From contig JAMBLK010000073.1 of assembly GCA_023336855.1 (NCBI GenBank), positions 1 through 16,987 on the forward strand: DNA of 16,987 nt, in the 5' to 3' direction. Origin of the DNA: Actinomycetes bacterium. GTDB lineage: Bacteria; Actinomycetota; Acidimicrobiia; Spongiisociales; UBA5794. The position numbers and the translations under genes are program-made. The notes beneath the pieces were generated by a model. It ran no database searches. It saw only the letters and a list, made by a program, of their open reading frames with translations, and was not told the origin of the DNA. Shown piece by piece: positions 1 through 6,992 of this stretch (the stretch's first letter is position 1; each line of letters starts with the position of its first letter).

Positions 1-402
1 GACGAGAAACTGGAGATGGTGATTTCCAAAACCGTCGCCGGCTTCTTGAACGCCGACGGCGGCACGCTCCTCATCGGTGTCGACGACGACGGCGAACCGA
101 CCGGTCTCGACAACGACCTGAGCCTCGGGAAGGTTGCCGATCATGATCGCTTCCAACTCTGGCTCATCGACCACCTTCAACGCACTCTCGGAAAGACGGC
201 GGCAACGCGTGTCACGGTGGCGTTCGAGCCGATCGGCGGAATCGACATCTGCCGGGTCGTAGTCGAGCCATCCAATCGTCCCGTCTTCGTCGACACACCC
301 AAAGGGCCGAGAACTGCCGACTTCTACGTCAGGATCGGCAATTCGACCAGGCGGCTCCTCGCCGACGAACTACTCCGCTATCGCGAAACGCACTGGGGCT
401 GA
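1..402 (+). CDS. AlbA_2 (Schlafen-type) domain protein, 3' part only
   Basis: This is the end of a gene whose start lies before the window; the frame is open from base 1 and stops at TGA 400-402. The visible 133 residues match the AlbA_2 putative nucleic-acid-binding fold (PF04326): an acidic/Lys start (DEKLE), then KTVAGFLNADGGTLLIGVDD, the glycine-rich strand typical of this family, then a closing segment with FYVRIGNSTRRL. The protein ends straight after this domain, so AlbA_2 is C-terminal here, whereas many family members carry it at the N terminus before an ATPase or winged helix. The missing N-terminal part decides the real function. Members occur in transcription-related proteins, Schlafen-like nucleases and defence genes; nothing here chooses between them. 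The family call is good and the function is unknown. Confidence 0.8.
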   Translation, partial: DEKLEMVISKTVAGFLNADGGTLLIGVDDDGEPTGLDNDLSLGKVADHDRFQLWLIDHLQRTLGKTAATRVTVAFEPIGGIDICRVVVEPSNRPVFVDTPKGPRTADFYVRIGNSTRRLLADELLRYRETHWG

Positions 403-421
403 CGAAGCGCCATGGACCAGG

Positions 422-427
422 TACCGT
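422..427 (+). promoter_or_regulatory. -10 box (TACCGT) for leaderless DUF4389 gene
   Basis: TACCGT ends 7 nt before the ATG at 435. This fits the TANNNT box of leaderless actinobacterial genes, where transcription starts at or next to the A of ATG. No Shine-Dalgarno sequence and no clear -35 box is visible. Confidence 0.5.
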
Positions 428-434
428 TGCGCCA

Positions 435-1043
435 ATGAGCGGACCCCCCATATACCCAATCACCGTCGAAGCCCCGGTCGACGACGAGGAGCGGAACCGC
501 TGGCTCGCAGCCTCCGGGATCGTCCTCATCAAAGCGATTCTTCTTCTGCCGCACATCGTGCTGCTCTTCCTGTTCGGTTTGATGATCCAGATCGTGGCGT
601 GGATCGGCTACTGGGGAATCGCGTTCAACGGTCGGATGCCCGATCTCATCCGTCGCCTCGAACTCGTCTTCCTTCGGTGGATCACGCGGATCGTTGCCTG
701 GTTCGCCGGCACCACCGATGTCTACCCGACGTTCGGAGTCGAACGGGACTACCCCGTCACGGTCTCGGTAGAGCCGGCGCCGGAGCCACAGAGCCGCCTT
801 CTCGCCATGCTCGGCATCGTGCTGCTCCGCTCGATCGCAGCGCTTCCGCACTTCCTCATCCTGTTCCTGATGAGCTTCGGTGTGCTCCTCGTCGCCTGGG
901 TCGGCTACATCGTCGTCGTCTTCACCGGCACCCTTCCGCTCGGCATCCACGAGTTCGTTCTCAACTACCAGCGTTGGTGGGCTCGGGCATGGGGATGGAC
1001 GGCCGGTCTCACCGATGAGTATCCGCCGTTCACGTTGGGATAG
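435..1043 (+). CDS. Integral membrane protein with two DUF4389 repeats
   Basis: A 202-residue membrane protein of unknown function. It is an internal duplication: residues about 28-101 and 127-202 align, each with a GIVL(I/L) helix, an LPH turn, a long hydrophobic stretch ending in AW(I/V)GY, a xFxGxxP loop, an aromatic helix with RW, and a T-D-x-YP-x-F tail. This is the DUF4389 pattern. There are roughly two membrane hairpins joined by a charged and Pro-rich linker (residues 102-122). The start at 435 is chosen because the peptide begins just before the first repeat and a TANNNT box sits 7 nt upstream. Convergent with the lipoprotein gene downstream. No catalytic residues are evident. The family call is confident; the role is unknown. 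Confidence 0.85.
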   Translation: MSGPPIYPITVEAPVDDEERNRWLAASGIVLIKAILLLPHIVLLFLFGLMIQIVAWIGYWGIAFNGRMPDLIRRLELVFLRWITRIVAWFAGTTDVYPTFGVERDYPVTVSVEPAPEPQSRLLAMLGIVLLRSIAALPHFLILFLMSFGVLLVAWVGYIVVVFTGTLPLGIHEFVLNYQRWWARAWGWTAGLTDEYPPFTLG

Positions 1044-1045
1044 AG

Positions 1046-1078
1046 AGCTGCCGGTTACCAGCCGCCAGCTCCCAGCCC
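1046..1078. repeat. Degenerate heptanucleotide repeat, AGCTGCC type
   Basis: Consecutive 7-base units: AGCTGCC, GGTTACC, AGCCGCC, AGCTCCC, AGCCC. They fill most of the 44-bp gap between two convergent genes. The same AGCTxCC units recur at 7014-7046 and, inverted, at 7157-7190. Confidence 0.65.
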
Positions 1079-1087
1079 ATCCGATTC

Positions 1088-2056
1088 CTACTCGTCTGAC
1101 GACGTTGGCTCTGTTCTCTCCGGTTTGCGGCGACGGATCGCCCTGATCGCCATCCAGAGGCCAAGGCCGACCAACGCCAGCAGAATGAACGGGAGAGCGA
1201 ACGCGGCGCCCACGATGAGTCCGCCGATCGTGACAAGGAGCACAGTGCCCGCCTGATCGATAGCCTCTTCGAGCACGCCCGGGTCGTCCGGTTCCTCAAT
1301 CGGCGTGCTCCCCGGCACCTCCGTCAAACCAACGGTGAGTGTCGAGAAGCTGGTCCGACTGTCGAGGTAGCGGAGACGACCCTCGATCTGCTCGATGTTC
1401 AAGAGTACATCCTGCATTCGGGTCTGGATCGTCACGAGATCCTCGATCTCGGTCGCCTCAGCCATGAGGCGCGTGTAGAACTCCTCCTGGGTCTTCCAAT
1501 AGCCGAGCCGTCCCTCGAGATCCACGTACTCCTCTGTCACGTCCTGGCTCGACACATTGAGGCTGAGCCGCTCTCCCATCCCCTCAACACGATCGAGCGC
1601 ATCGTCGAAACGGTCCTGCGGGATCTTCATCGTCAACCAACCGACGGTGTAGGCGACGTCGTCGATCTCCTGCAAGTAGGTCTCGCCGGCGGTGATGTAT
1701 CCCCCGAGATCCTGGGCGATGCTGCGAAGCTGCGATGAGATCTGTCCGAACGTACCCGGGTCGACTCTGATCTCAACCCGACCATCGCGAATGATCTTGA
1801 GCCCCACCGGTATGTCGGTACCGATAGGTGCAACCACGGCGATGGCCTGTGCCCCGTCCGTGTCACCAAGCTCTTCCTCGGTCGCCTTTCCAGCGGCGGC
1901 ATATGTCGTCTCTTCGGTCGCCATGGTGGTCATGTACTCGGTCTCGTCGAACCCACCGGAGTCGGAGCTGCCGCTGCACGCCCCCAACAACAGAACAGCG
2001 GCCACCAGGGCCGCCGCTGCGATTCGAGCCTTGCCATTCAGACTGAAACCAGTCAT
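1088..2056 (-). CDS. DUF4349 domain lipoprotein
   Basis: A 322-residue predicted lipoprotein. A short basic N terminus and hydrophobic stretch lead to the lipobox LLGAC, with the lipidated Cys at residue 27. A Ser/Asp-rich linker follows, then the DUF4349 body: a strand-rich region (GLKIIRDGRVEIRVDPGTF), a central helical part rich in Glu/Arg/Leu that is probably coiled coil, a second strand region ending in STLTVGLTEVP, and a C-terminal transmembrane segment followed by a basic RRRKPER tail. The ATG at 2056 is preferred over one at 2083 because AAGGGGAG lies just upstream and the signal peptide then starts normally. With both a lipid anchor and a C-terminal helix, the folded part should sit outside the membrane. 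The biochemical function of the family is not known. Its lipid anchor would need the Lnt-type enzyme at 5460-6977 for triacylation. Confidence 0.85.
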   Translation of the reverse strand: MTGFSLNGKARIAAAALVAAVLLLGACSGSSDSGGFDETEYMTTMATEETTYAAAGKATEEELGDTDGAQAIAVVAPIGTDIPVGLKIIRDGRVEIRVDPGTFGQISSQLRSIAQDLGGYITAGETYLQEIDDVAYTVGWLTMKIPQDRFDDALDRVEGMGERLSLNVSSQDVTEEYVDLEGRLGYWKTQEEFYTRLMAEATEIEDLVTIQTRMQDVLLNIEQIEGRLRYLDSRTSFSTLTVGLTEVPGSTPIEEPDDPGVLEEAIDQAGTVLLVTIGGLIVGAAFALPFILLALVGLGLWMAIRAIRRRKPERTEPTSSDE

Positions 2057-2143
2057 CACGTTCTCCCCTTGGTCGGGTGTCATCCGGCGCCGGTGCCGGC
2101 CGTCTGTTACTTCGACGGTTCCGGACCAGCATCAGGTTCCCGC

Positions 2144-2149
2144 TACCGT
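2144..2149 (+). promoter_or_regulatory. -10 box (TACCGT) for leaderless mobA-like gene
   Basis: TACCGT ends 8 nt before the ATG at 2158. No ribosome binding site is visible in front of that ATG. The box supports the 2158 start over an upstream in-frame ATG at 2077. Confidence 0.45.
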
Positions 2150-2157
2150 CCCCTGCC

Positions 2158-2730
2158 ATGAAGCGACCCATCGTTGCCGTACTGGCGGGCGGAGATAGCA
2201 CCCGAATGGGATCCGACAAGGCCGTGGTTCCGTTCGCATCGTCGACGATGCTTGAAACCGTCCTGGACTCTGTTTCCGCCGTCGGTGATCCGATCGTGGT
2301 CGGGAGAACGAAGGCGCCACATGGCACCCCGGCGATCCCGGATCGGAGGACGGACTCGAGGGGTCCGCTCACCGGGTTGGAGACGGTTCTTCGACACGAG
2401 CCCGAGCGAACGGTCGTGCTCGTTGCCGTTGACCATCCGTTCGTGCAGCCCCAGACGCTTCTCGACATGTTGGAACTCGAGGGCGACGCCGTCATCCCTC
2501 TTCACAACGGCTGGCAGCAGGTGACCTGTGCGATCTATCGCCCCACATTCCTGAGTGCAGCCTCCGCGACGCTCGACAACGGGTGCCGGTCGATCATCAC
2601 CGCCCTTGATCAGGTCACTGTGAACCTGGTCCACGAAGACACGTGGCGATCGTGGGGTGAGGACGGGCGTTCGTGGTTCAGCGTCGACACGCCCGAGCGC
2701 CTCGACGAGGGGCTCCGCCGGTTCGGTTGA
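2158..2730 (+). CDS. mobA: Molybdenum cofactor guanylyltransferase-like protein (MobA family)
   Basis: A 190-residue NTP-transferase fold protein, normal length for MobA. The nucleotide-binding signature is intact: LAGGDSTRMGSDKA at residues 9-22, with Gly11-Gly12, Arg16 and Lys21. A GPLTGLETVL segment (69-78) and the metal-binding Asp92 in VAVDHPFV match the family. The C-terminal FSVDTPERL motif is also typical. MobA joins GMP from GTP to molybdopterin in the cytoplasm, giving the guanine dinucleotide form of the cofactor. No other cofactor gene is nearby, so a related nucleotidyltransferase such as the cytidylyl type MocA remains possible. The ATG at 2158 starts exactly at the fold. The crotonase gene begins 22 nt after the stop. 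Confidence 0.8.
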   Translation: MKRPIVAVLAGGDSTRMGSDKAVVPFASSTMLETVLDSVSAVGDPIVVGRTKAPHGTPAIPDRRTDSRGPLTGLETVLRHEPERTVVLVAVDHPFVQPQTLLDMLELEGDAVIPLHNGWQQVTCAIYRPTFLSAASATLDNGCRSIITALDQVTVNLVHEDTWRSWGEDGRSWFSVDTPERLDEGLRRFG

Positions 2731-2740
2731 CCCCTTTCGC

Positions 2741-2746
2741 TACGCT
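2741..2746 (+). promoter_or_regulatory. -10 box (TACGCT) for leaderless crotonase gene
   Basis: TACGCT ends 6 nt before the ATG at 2753, inside the 22-nt gap after the MobA stop. It would give a leaderless transcript independent of mobA. No Shine-Dalgarno sequence is visible. Confidence 0.5.
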
Positions 2747-2752
2747 CTCGAC

Positions 2753-3592
2753 ATGGACTCCACTTCACCCGTCATCGTCGAGCGCCGCGACCACGTCGCC
2801 ATCGTGTGGCTCGATCGCCCCGACAAGCGCAACGCATTCGCCCCGGCCTTCTGGACCTCGTTCCCCACCGTCATCGAGGAATTGGGCGATGACCCCGAGA
2901 TTCGCGCCGTCGTCGTGGCGGCCAAGGGTGCCGCCTTCACCGTTGGGATCGACTTGAAGGCGTTTGGCCCAGCGCTCGTCACCGGGAACATCGATCTCAC
3001 GGCACCGGCGCCTGCGTCACCGGTCGCCCAGCGTGCCCAGACACGGCGCCTCGTCAAGACGATGCAACGAACCTTCTCCTCACTAGCCGAGTGTCCGAAA
3101 CCGGTGATCGCAGCGATTCACGGATACTGCATCGGGGCGGGTGTCGATCTGATCACCGCATGCGACATTCGCTACGCCGCCGTCGACGCGATCTTCTCGA
3201 TCCGGGAGACGCGGCTCGCAATGGTGGCCGACGTGGGAACGCTCCAACGCCTCCCAAAGATCATCGACCCCGGGAGCGTTGCCGAACTTGCCTACACGGG
3301 TCGGGACTTTGACGCAGGCGAGGCGGCCTCACTTGGCCTCATCACTCGCATCCTCGCCGATGCCGACGCCGTGGTCGCCGCGGCGATCGAGACCGCGGAA
3401 GCCATCGCTGCGAACTCGCCGCTGGCCGTCCAGGGAACGAAGGCCGTTCTTCGAGCAGGCGATGGCCGGACCGTCGACGAAGCCCTCGACTACGTGGCCC
3501 TTTGGAACGCCGCATTCCTCCACTCCAACGACCTCGGAGAAGCGATGGCAAGCTTCGTGGAGAAGAGAGACCCGGAGTTCAAGGGTTTGTAA
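2753..3592 (+). CDS. Enoyl-CoA hydratase/isomerase family protein, dienoyl-CoA isomerase (ECH1) type
   Basis: A 279-residue crotonase, full length. The oxyanion-hole region AAFTVGIDLKAF (60-71) and the core CPKPVIAAIHGYCIGAGVDL (114-133) are clear. Three acidic residues, Asp132, Glu152 and Asp160, have the spacing (20 and 8) of the catalytic triad of mammalian ECH1 (Asp176, Glu196, Asp204), and the surrounding GTLQRLPK text also matches that subfamily. This suggests isomerisation of 3,5-dienoyl-CoA to 2,4-dienoyl-CoA in beta-oxidation of unsaturated fatty acids. The triad is seen; the substrate is inferred. The longer open frame from 2657 overlaps mobA and adds low-complexity residues, so the ATG at 2753 with its -10 box is preferred. 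No partner beta-oxidation gene is adjacent. Confidence 0.88.
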   Translation: MDSTSPVIVERRDHVAIVWLDRPDKRNAFAPAFWTSFPTVIEELGDDPEIRAVVVAAKGAAFTVGIDLKAFGPALVTGNIDLTAPAPASPVAQRAQTRRLVKTMQRTFSSLAECPKPVIAAIHGYCIGAGVDLITACDIRYAAVDAIFSIRETRLAMVADVGTLQRLPKIIDPGSVAELAYTGRDFDAGEAASLGLITRILADADAVVAAAIETAEAIAANSPLAVQGTKAVLRAGDGRTVDEALDYVALWNAAFLHSNDLGEAMASFVEKRDPEFKGL

Positions 3593-3596
3593 GGCT

Positions 3597-3640
3597 GTAG
3601 CAGTACTGGTCTACTTGCTACTGATCTACTGATCTACTTC
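3597..3640. repeat. Degenerate 7-8 nt repeat, CTACT type
   Basis: Units such as GTCTACT, TGCTACT, GATCTACT, GATCTACT follow CAGTACTG directly after the crotonase stop. The 13-mer CAGTACTGGTCTA (3601-3613) recurs at 5118-5130. The sequence is AT-richer than the coding DNA around it. Confidence 0.6.
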
Positions 3641-3642
3641 TT

Positions 3643-3661
3643 CCGGCGGCGCAGCCGTCGG
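3643..3661 (+). terminator. Possible weak hairpin terminator after crotonase gene
   Basis: CCGGCGGC and GCCGTCGG can pair (8 bp, one G-T) around a 3-nt loop. There is no following T tract, so intrinsic termination is doubtful. It lies just before the likely promoter of the aminotransferase gene. Confidence 0.3.
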
Positions 3662-3668
3662 AGTCAGG

Positions 3669-3674
3669 CATAAT
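3669..3674 (+). promoter_or_regulatory. Possible -10 box (CATAAT) of aminotransferase gene
   Basis: CATAAT is one mismatch from TATAAT and lies about 110 nt before the GTG start, in the only AT-rich spot of the gap. No convincing -35 box is seen. The resulting leader holds a duplicated ACCTCTT (about 3693 and 3711), a C-rich run near 3751-3768 and a strong ribosome binding site. Confidence 0.35.
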
Positions 3675-3783
3675 GGGTCCATGTTCGGAACACCTCTTAC
3701 CGACCGAGGCCACCTCTTCGCTGCTCCGTAGCAACGGTTGGATCCCGCACGTCCCCCCGCCCCCCCCAACAAGGAGGAACACC

Positions 3784-5052
3784 GTGACCAACCTCTCCGA
3801 CCGACTCAACACCGTCATCGCCCCCGTCATCGCGTACGACTCGCAGATCGACATCGTCGATGGTCAAGGTTCGTGGGTCACCGACGTCGATGGCAAGCAG
3901 TACCTCGATTTCGCCTGTGGCATCGCAGTAACCAACCTCGGCCACCGTCCCCCGACCCTCGAGGCCGCGGCGCATGAGCAACTGTCCCACCTCTGGCACG
4001 CCGGCGGATCATTCCTGTTCAAGTCGCGTGCTGACGCGGCCGAGAAGATCATCGACGTTGCCCCGGACAGCATCGAACAAATCTTCTTCATGAATTCCGG
4101 CGCCGAGGCCGTCGAAGCCTCCGTGAAACTTGCCAAGAAGACTTCGGGCCGCCAAGGCGTCATCGTCTTCCGCGGTGGATTCCATGGCCGCACCATGGGA
4201 TCAGTCGCGTTCACGACATCACGAGCGAAGTATCGGCGTGGCTACCACCCCATCTTGCCGTCCGTGTTCGTCGCCCCCTTCCCCCATCCCTACCGATGGG
4301 GAATGTCACAGGAAGACGCGAACGCATACGCCCTCAACGAATTGCGCCTCATTTTCAAGCATGAGGTGATGCCGGACGAGATCGCAGCATTCCTCTTCGA
4401 ACCGCTCCAAGGCGAGGGCGGCTACTACCCCGCAAGCCTCGAATTCATGCAGGCCATACGGGACCTGGCAGATGAGCACGGCATCCTCCTGATCGTCGAC
4501 GAAGTTCAGACCGGGTTCGGCCGGACCGGAGAGTTCTTCACAAGCCAGATCTACGGGATCGATCCCGACATCCTCGTGATGGGGAAAGCGATCGCCAACG
4601 GCCTTCCGCTCTCTGCGATCGGCGCGTCGAAGGAGATCTTCGCCAAGTGGGAGCCGGGATCTCACGGCAGCACATTCGGTGGAAATCCCGTTTCGTGCGC
4701 GGCAGCCGCGGCGGGCGTCGACGAGTTGAAGAAGGTCATTCCCGGCGTCGCCGAGCGTTCGGACCTGGCCTTCACCCGTTTCGAAGACCTGCAGGAGAAG
4801 CACCGCACCATCGGCGACGTGCGGGGGATGGGACTCATGATCGGCGTTGAGTTGGTGAAGCAGGACCGGGAGCCCGACTCAGACGCGTTCGGGGTGATCT
4901 CGGCCGAGGCGCAGAAGAACGGGATGTTCATCCTCTGCTGTGGTCCGGACAACAACGTCATCCGGTTCGTTCCACCCCTCAACGTGTCGCTCGAGGATCT
5001 CGAAAACGGCATCGACATCCTCGACCAGGCGATCACGACCTACGAGTCCTGA
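3784..5052 (+). CDS. Class III PLP aminotransferase (4-aminobutyrate/acetylornithine aminotransferase type)
   Basis: A 422-residue fold-type I aminotransferase. Class III features in order: YLDFACGIAVTNLGH (40-54), the phosphate-binding NSGAEA (104-109), GFHGRT (132-137), EPLQGEGGY, the PLP-nitrogen Asp239 in VDEVQTGFGRTG, and the Schiff-base Lys268 in VMGKAIANGLPLSA, followed by STFGGNPVSCAA. Layout and lysine position closely match E. coli GabT, so 4-aminobutyrate is a plausible amino donor, but the family also covers ornithine, beta-alanine and other omega-amino acids. The start is GTG 3784, because AAGGAGG sits 6 nt upstream at 3771-3777. The in-frame ATG at 3673 would make an implausible Pro-run N terminus out of the C-rich leader. 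The gene stands alone and ends in a strong hairpin. Confidence 0.88.
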   Translation: MTNLSDRLNTVIAPVIAYDSQIDIVDGQGSWVTDVDGKQYLDFACGIAVTNLGHRPPTLEAAAHEQLSHLWHAGGSFLFKSRADAAEKIIDVAPDSIEQIFFMNSGAEAVEASVKLAKKTSGRQGVIVFRGGFHGRTMGSVAFTTSRAKYRRGYHPILPSVFVAPFPHPYRWGMSQEDANAYALNELRLIFKHEVMPDEIAAFLFEPLQGEGGYYPASLEFMQAIRDLADEHGILLIVDEVQTGFGRTGEFFTSQIYGIDPDILVMGKAIANGLPLSAIGASKEIFAKWEPGSHGSTFGGNPVSCAAAAAGVDELKKVIPGVAERSDLAFTRFEDLQEKHRTIGDVRGMGLMIGVELVKQDREPDSDAFGVISAEAQKNGMFILCCGPDNNVIRFVPPLNVSLEDLENGIDILDQAITTYES

Positions 5053-5074
5053 GACCGCGACTCCGCCAGACGTG

Positions 5075-5107
5075 AAGAAGGCGACGCCCGAGGGGCGTCG
5101 CCTTCTT
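5075..5107 (+). terminator. Strong hairpin terminator between convergent genes
   Basis: A perfect 15-bp stem (5075-5089 with 5093-5107; arms AAGAAGGCGACGCCC and its complement) around a 3-nt loop GAG, beginning 22 nt after the aminotransferase stop. The 3' arm ends CTTCTT and is followed by ACTT. As it lies between convergent genes it may stop transcription from both sides. Confidence 0.75.
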
Positions 5108-5131
5108 ACTTGGTACTCAGTACTGGTCTAG
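5108..5131. repeat. Degenerate heptanucleotide repeat, GGTACTC/AGTACTG type
   Basis: Units TGGTACT, CAGTACT, GGTCTAG follow the terminator stem and reach the stop of the converging small gene. It shares CAGTACTGGTCTA with 3601-3613. Confidence 0.5.
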
Positions 5132-5132
5132 A

Positions 5133-5321
5133 TCAGTTCTGCGTCAGAACGCCGCGGAGACGCGGGTACTTGACGGGCTTGTGCGTATGGCAGAACTCCG
5201 CACGGTTATAGCGAGAGAGAATGGTCTCACAATCGGCGGTGCCGCAGACGCGGCCTTCGTCATAGGTCTTGGGACGGCGGGATCGACCCTGGGGGCGAGA
5301 CGCCTTCATGATATCTGACAT
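5133..5321 (-). CDS. Small zinc-knuckle protein (C-x4-C-x12-C-x2-H)
   Basis: A 62-residue basic protein. Residues 1-20 are rich in Arg/Lys and probably disordered. Cys26, Cys31, Cys44 and His47 form a C-x4-C-x12-C-x2-H set, likely a single zinc site, around the conserved-looking SRYN segment. A short Pro/Arg tail follows (KYPRLRG). Small proteins of this look occur in actinobacteria, but I know of no assigned function; nucleic-acid binding would fit the charge. The start is supported by GGAGG 6 nt upstream. The gene has a well-formed sigma-70 promoter (TTGCAA, 17 nt, TAGGAT) and a leader of about 80 nt, unlike most neighbours, which suggests substantial expression. Confidence 0.75.
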   Translation of the reverse strand: MSDIMKASRPQGRSRRPKTYDEGRVCGTADCETILSRYNRAEFCHTHKPVKYPRLRGVLTQN

Positions 5322-5409
5322 GGATAACCTCCGAGGAGAGTGTTATTGGCTCTGCCGGCTAGTCGATGGTGGACGACGCCGACGGGATGAACCGGGATTT
5401 GTTGACCCC

Positions 5410-5438
5410 ATCCTATTTGCACTATCCCAACATTGCAA
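5410..5438 (-). promoter_or_regulatory. Sigma-70 promoter of the small zinc-knuckle gene
   Basis: On the minus strand TTGCAA (5433-5438) and TAGGAT (5410-5415) are separated by 17 nt. The region is markedly AT-rich against its surroundings. Transcription should start near 5403, giving a leader of about 80 nt before the GGAGG-preceded ATG at 5321. Confidence 0.6.
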
Positions 5439-5459
5439 AACTGTTTTTGGAAGGCCTCA

Positions 5460-6977
5460 TCAATCCGACGACCGATGCCGTCCCGCGAGCGCCTCGAGGC
5501 CACCCTCTCCCGGCCAGAGCAGCGCACCGACCAGACCGAGGATCGCAAGCAGTGTCACCCAGTTCGGGAATCTCGTGAACACCGTTGGTCCTGCACTCCG
5601 CATCGCAACATCGCCGTAGAGCACACCCTCCGTGAACACCTCGGTGGTTTCACCTACCTCGCCCGCTGCTGTGATGAACGTCGACTTGCCCGTGATGGCT
5701 GCATGGACGAGATCTTGACCAATGGCCGCAGCGTTCACCTTCGTCATGTCGATAAGTTGGTCGGATGTGGCGGTCTCGCCGTAGGAGCTCTCGTTCGTGG
5801 CAACAACCATGAGTTGTGAGCCGGCATCGGCGATCGCGTGGACGGATCTGGTGAAGGCACCTTCGAACGAGATCACCGAGCCCAGTTGCCATTGGGTCTG
5901 TTCCCCATCGGTGGAGAGCGTCATCGGGAACACGACGGGTTCAGTACCGCGAACCATGTCCCTCGGCACTTGATCGAGCTGGGGGATGAATCCCAGCAGT
6001 GAGCGCAGCGGAACGTACTCACCGAACGGAACCGGGTGTTGTTTCGCGTACTCGCCGATCTTGACGCCCTCCGGTGAGTAGAACACGTTGACGTTGAGGA
6101 ATCCGTCGGGTTCGACGGTCCGTGTCCCCGACACGAGGAAGTAGGCGCCGATCCTTCCCGCTTGAGCGATGATGGCCGCCTTCACGGCGTCGTTGCTCTC
6201 AGGGTCAAACGGAGTCCCCGTCGAGTTCTCTGCCCAGACGACGAGGTCCGCACCGCCGTCAGGGATCGTCTCCGTCCACTCCAAGTGAGATTCGAAGATC
6301 CGCTGGTTCTCGTTCTGACAGTGGATCATCGGACAGGGGGAGCCACCCTGCACGATCGCAACATGGAGCGGTGGCCCATCCGTCCTCGGTGGGAACAATG
6401 CCCCAGCCACACCAAGCAACACGATCACGACCGATACGTCGACCAGTCGCCTCCAGTTGCTCCGGGACTCCAGGAAGAGCGCGGCCGCAGCTGCGAATGC
6501 CACCGCCAGCACCGTCCAACCTGCCGGACCGACCCATTGCACGGTTCCGAGAAGAGGAGGCATCCCGGCCGCCGCGTAGCCGATGTTGCCCCAAGGAAAC
6601 CCGCCGAACGGAAACCGTGCCCGCACGAACTCGATCGCAGCCCACCCCCCGACGACGATGAGCCACCATCGCCAAGCCGGCCAGAGTCTGAAGACCCAAA
6701 CGACGAAGGAGTAGGCCGCGAAGTATGCCGACATGAGAAGAACGAGTGGCACCCATGCAATGAAGCCCAGAATGGTGATCCAGAAGAGCAGAGTGCCGAA
6801 GAAGACGGTTCCCCACAGGAATCCGATTGTCACGGCCTCGAATCCTTGCTCGACACGACGCAGCGCCCAGAACAGCGGGATCGGCGCGATGAACGCAAGC
6901 GGTCCGATGTCGAGAGGTGGGAACGCCGCCCACATGAGCAGAGCGCTGATAAGCGCAGCGAGATAGGGAAGGGCCAT
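5460..6977 (-). CDS. lnt: Apolipoprotein N-acyltransferase with Ser at the catalytic Cys position
   Basis: Lnt moves an acyl chain from a phospholipid to the N-terminal Cys of lipoproteins, on the outer face of the cytoplasmic membrane. This 505-residue protein has the usual plan: about six N-terminal membrane helices (1-195, including EFVRARFPFGGFPWGNIGY), a nitrilase-like domain (205-470) and a last membrane helix. Glu250 (WAENS), Lys312 (YAKQHPVPFGEYVP), Glu320 and Glu372 are present. The nucleophile position, normally Cys in V-I-C-[YFW]-E, reads VISFE with Ser370, encoded by TCG (5869-5871). Two cysteines occur in a loop (residues 215 and 220). The ATG at 6977 is preferred over one at 7001, which lies in a heptamer repeat. 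Either the lineage uses a Ser variant, or the protein no longer acylates. Confidence 0.88.
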   Translation of the reverse strand: MALPYLAALISALLMWAAFPPLDIGPLAFIAPIPLFWALRRVEQGFEAVTIGFLWGTVFFGTLLFWITILGFIAWVPLVLLMSAYFAAYSFVVWVFRLWPAWRWWLIVVGGWAAIEFVRARFPFGGFPWGNIGYAAAGMPPLLGTVQWVGPAGWTVLAVAFAAAAALFLESRSNWRRLVDVSVVIVLLGVAGALFPPRTDGPPLHVAIVQGGSPCPMIHCQNENQRIFESHLEWTETIPDGGADLVVWAENSTGTPFDPESNDAVKAAIIAQAGRIGAYFLVSGTRTVEPDGFLNVNVFYSPEGVKIGEYAKQHPVPFGEYVPLRSLLGFIPQLDQVPRDMVRGTEPVVFPMTLSTDGEQTQWQLGSVISFEGAFTRSVHAIADAGSQLMVVATNESSYGETATSDQLIDMTKVNAAAIGQDLVHAAITGKSTFITAAGEVGETTEVFTEGVLYGDVAMRSAGPTVFTRFPNWVTLLAILGLVGALLWPGEGGLEALAGRHRSSD

Positions 6978-6986
6978 GAGTCGCGA

Positions 6987-6992
6987 AGAGTA
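6987..6992 (-). promoter_or_regulatory. lnt: -10 box (TACTCT) for lnt
   Basis: TACTCT on the minus strand ends 9 nt before the ATG at 6977, giving a leader of only a few nucleotides. The box lies inside the longer reading frame that would start at 7001, which argues against that longer start. Confidence 0.4.

Noticed and set aside
2727..2746. Full -35/-10 promoter TTGACC...TACGCT for the crotonase gene
   Set aside because: The two boxes are only 8 nt apart, too close for sigma-70; only the -10 box is retained.
3673..3783. N-terminal extension of the class III aminotransferase from ATG 3673
   Set aside because: The extension is encoded by the C-rich leader and contains a Pro run; AAGGAGG 6 nt before GTG 3784 fixes the start.
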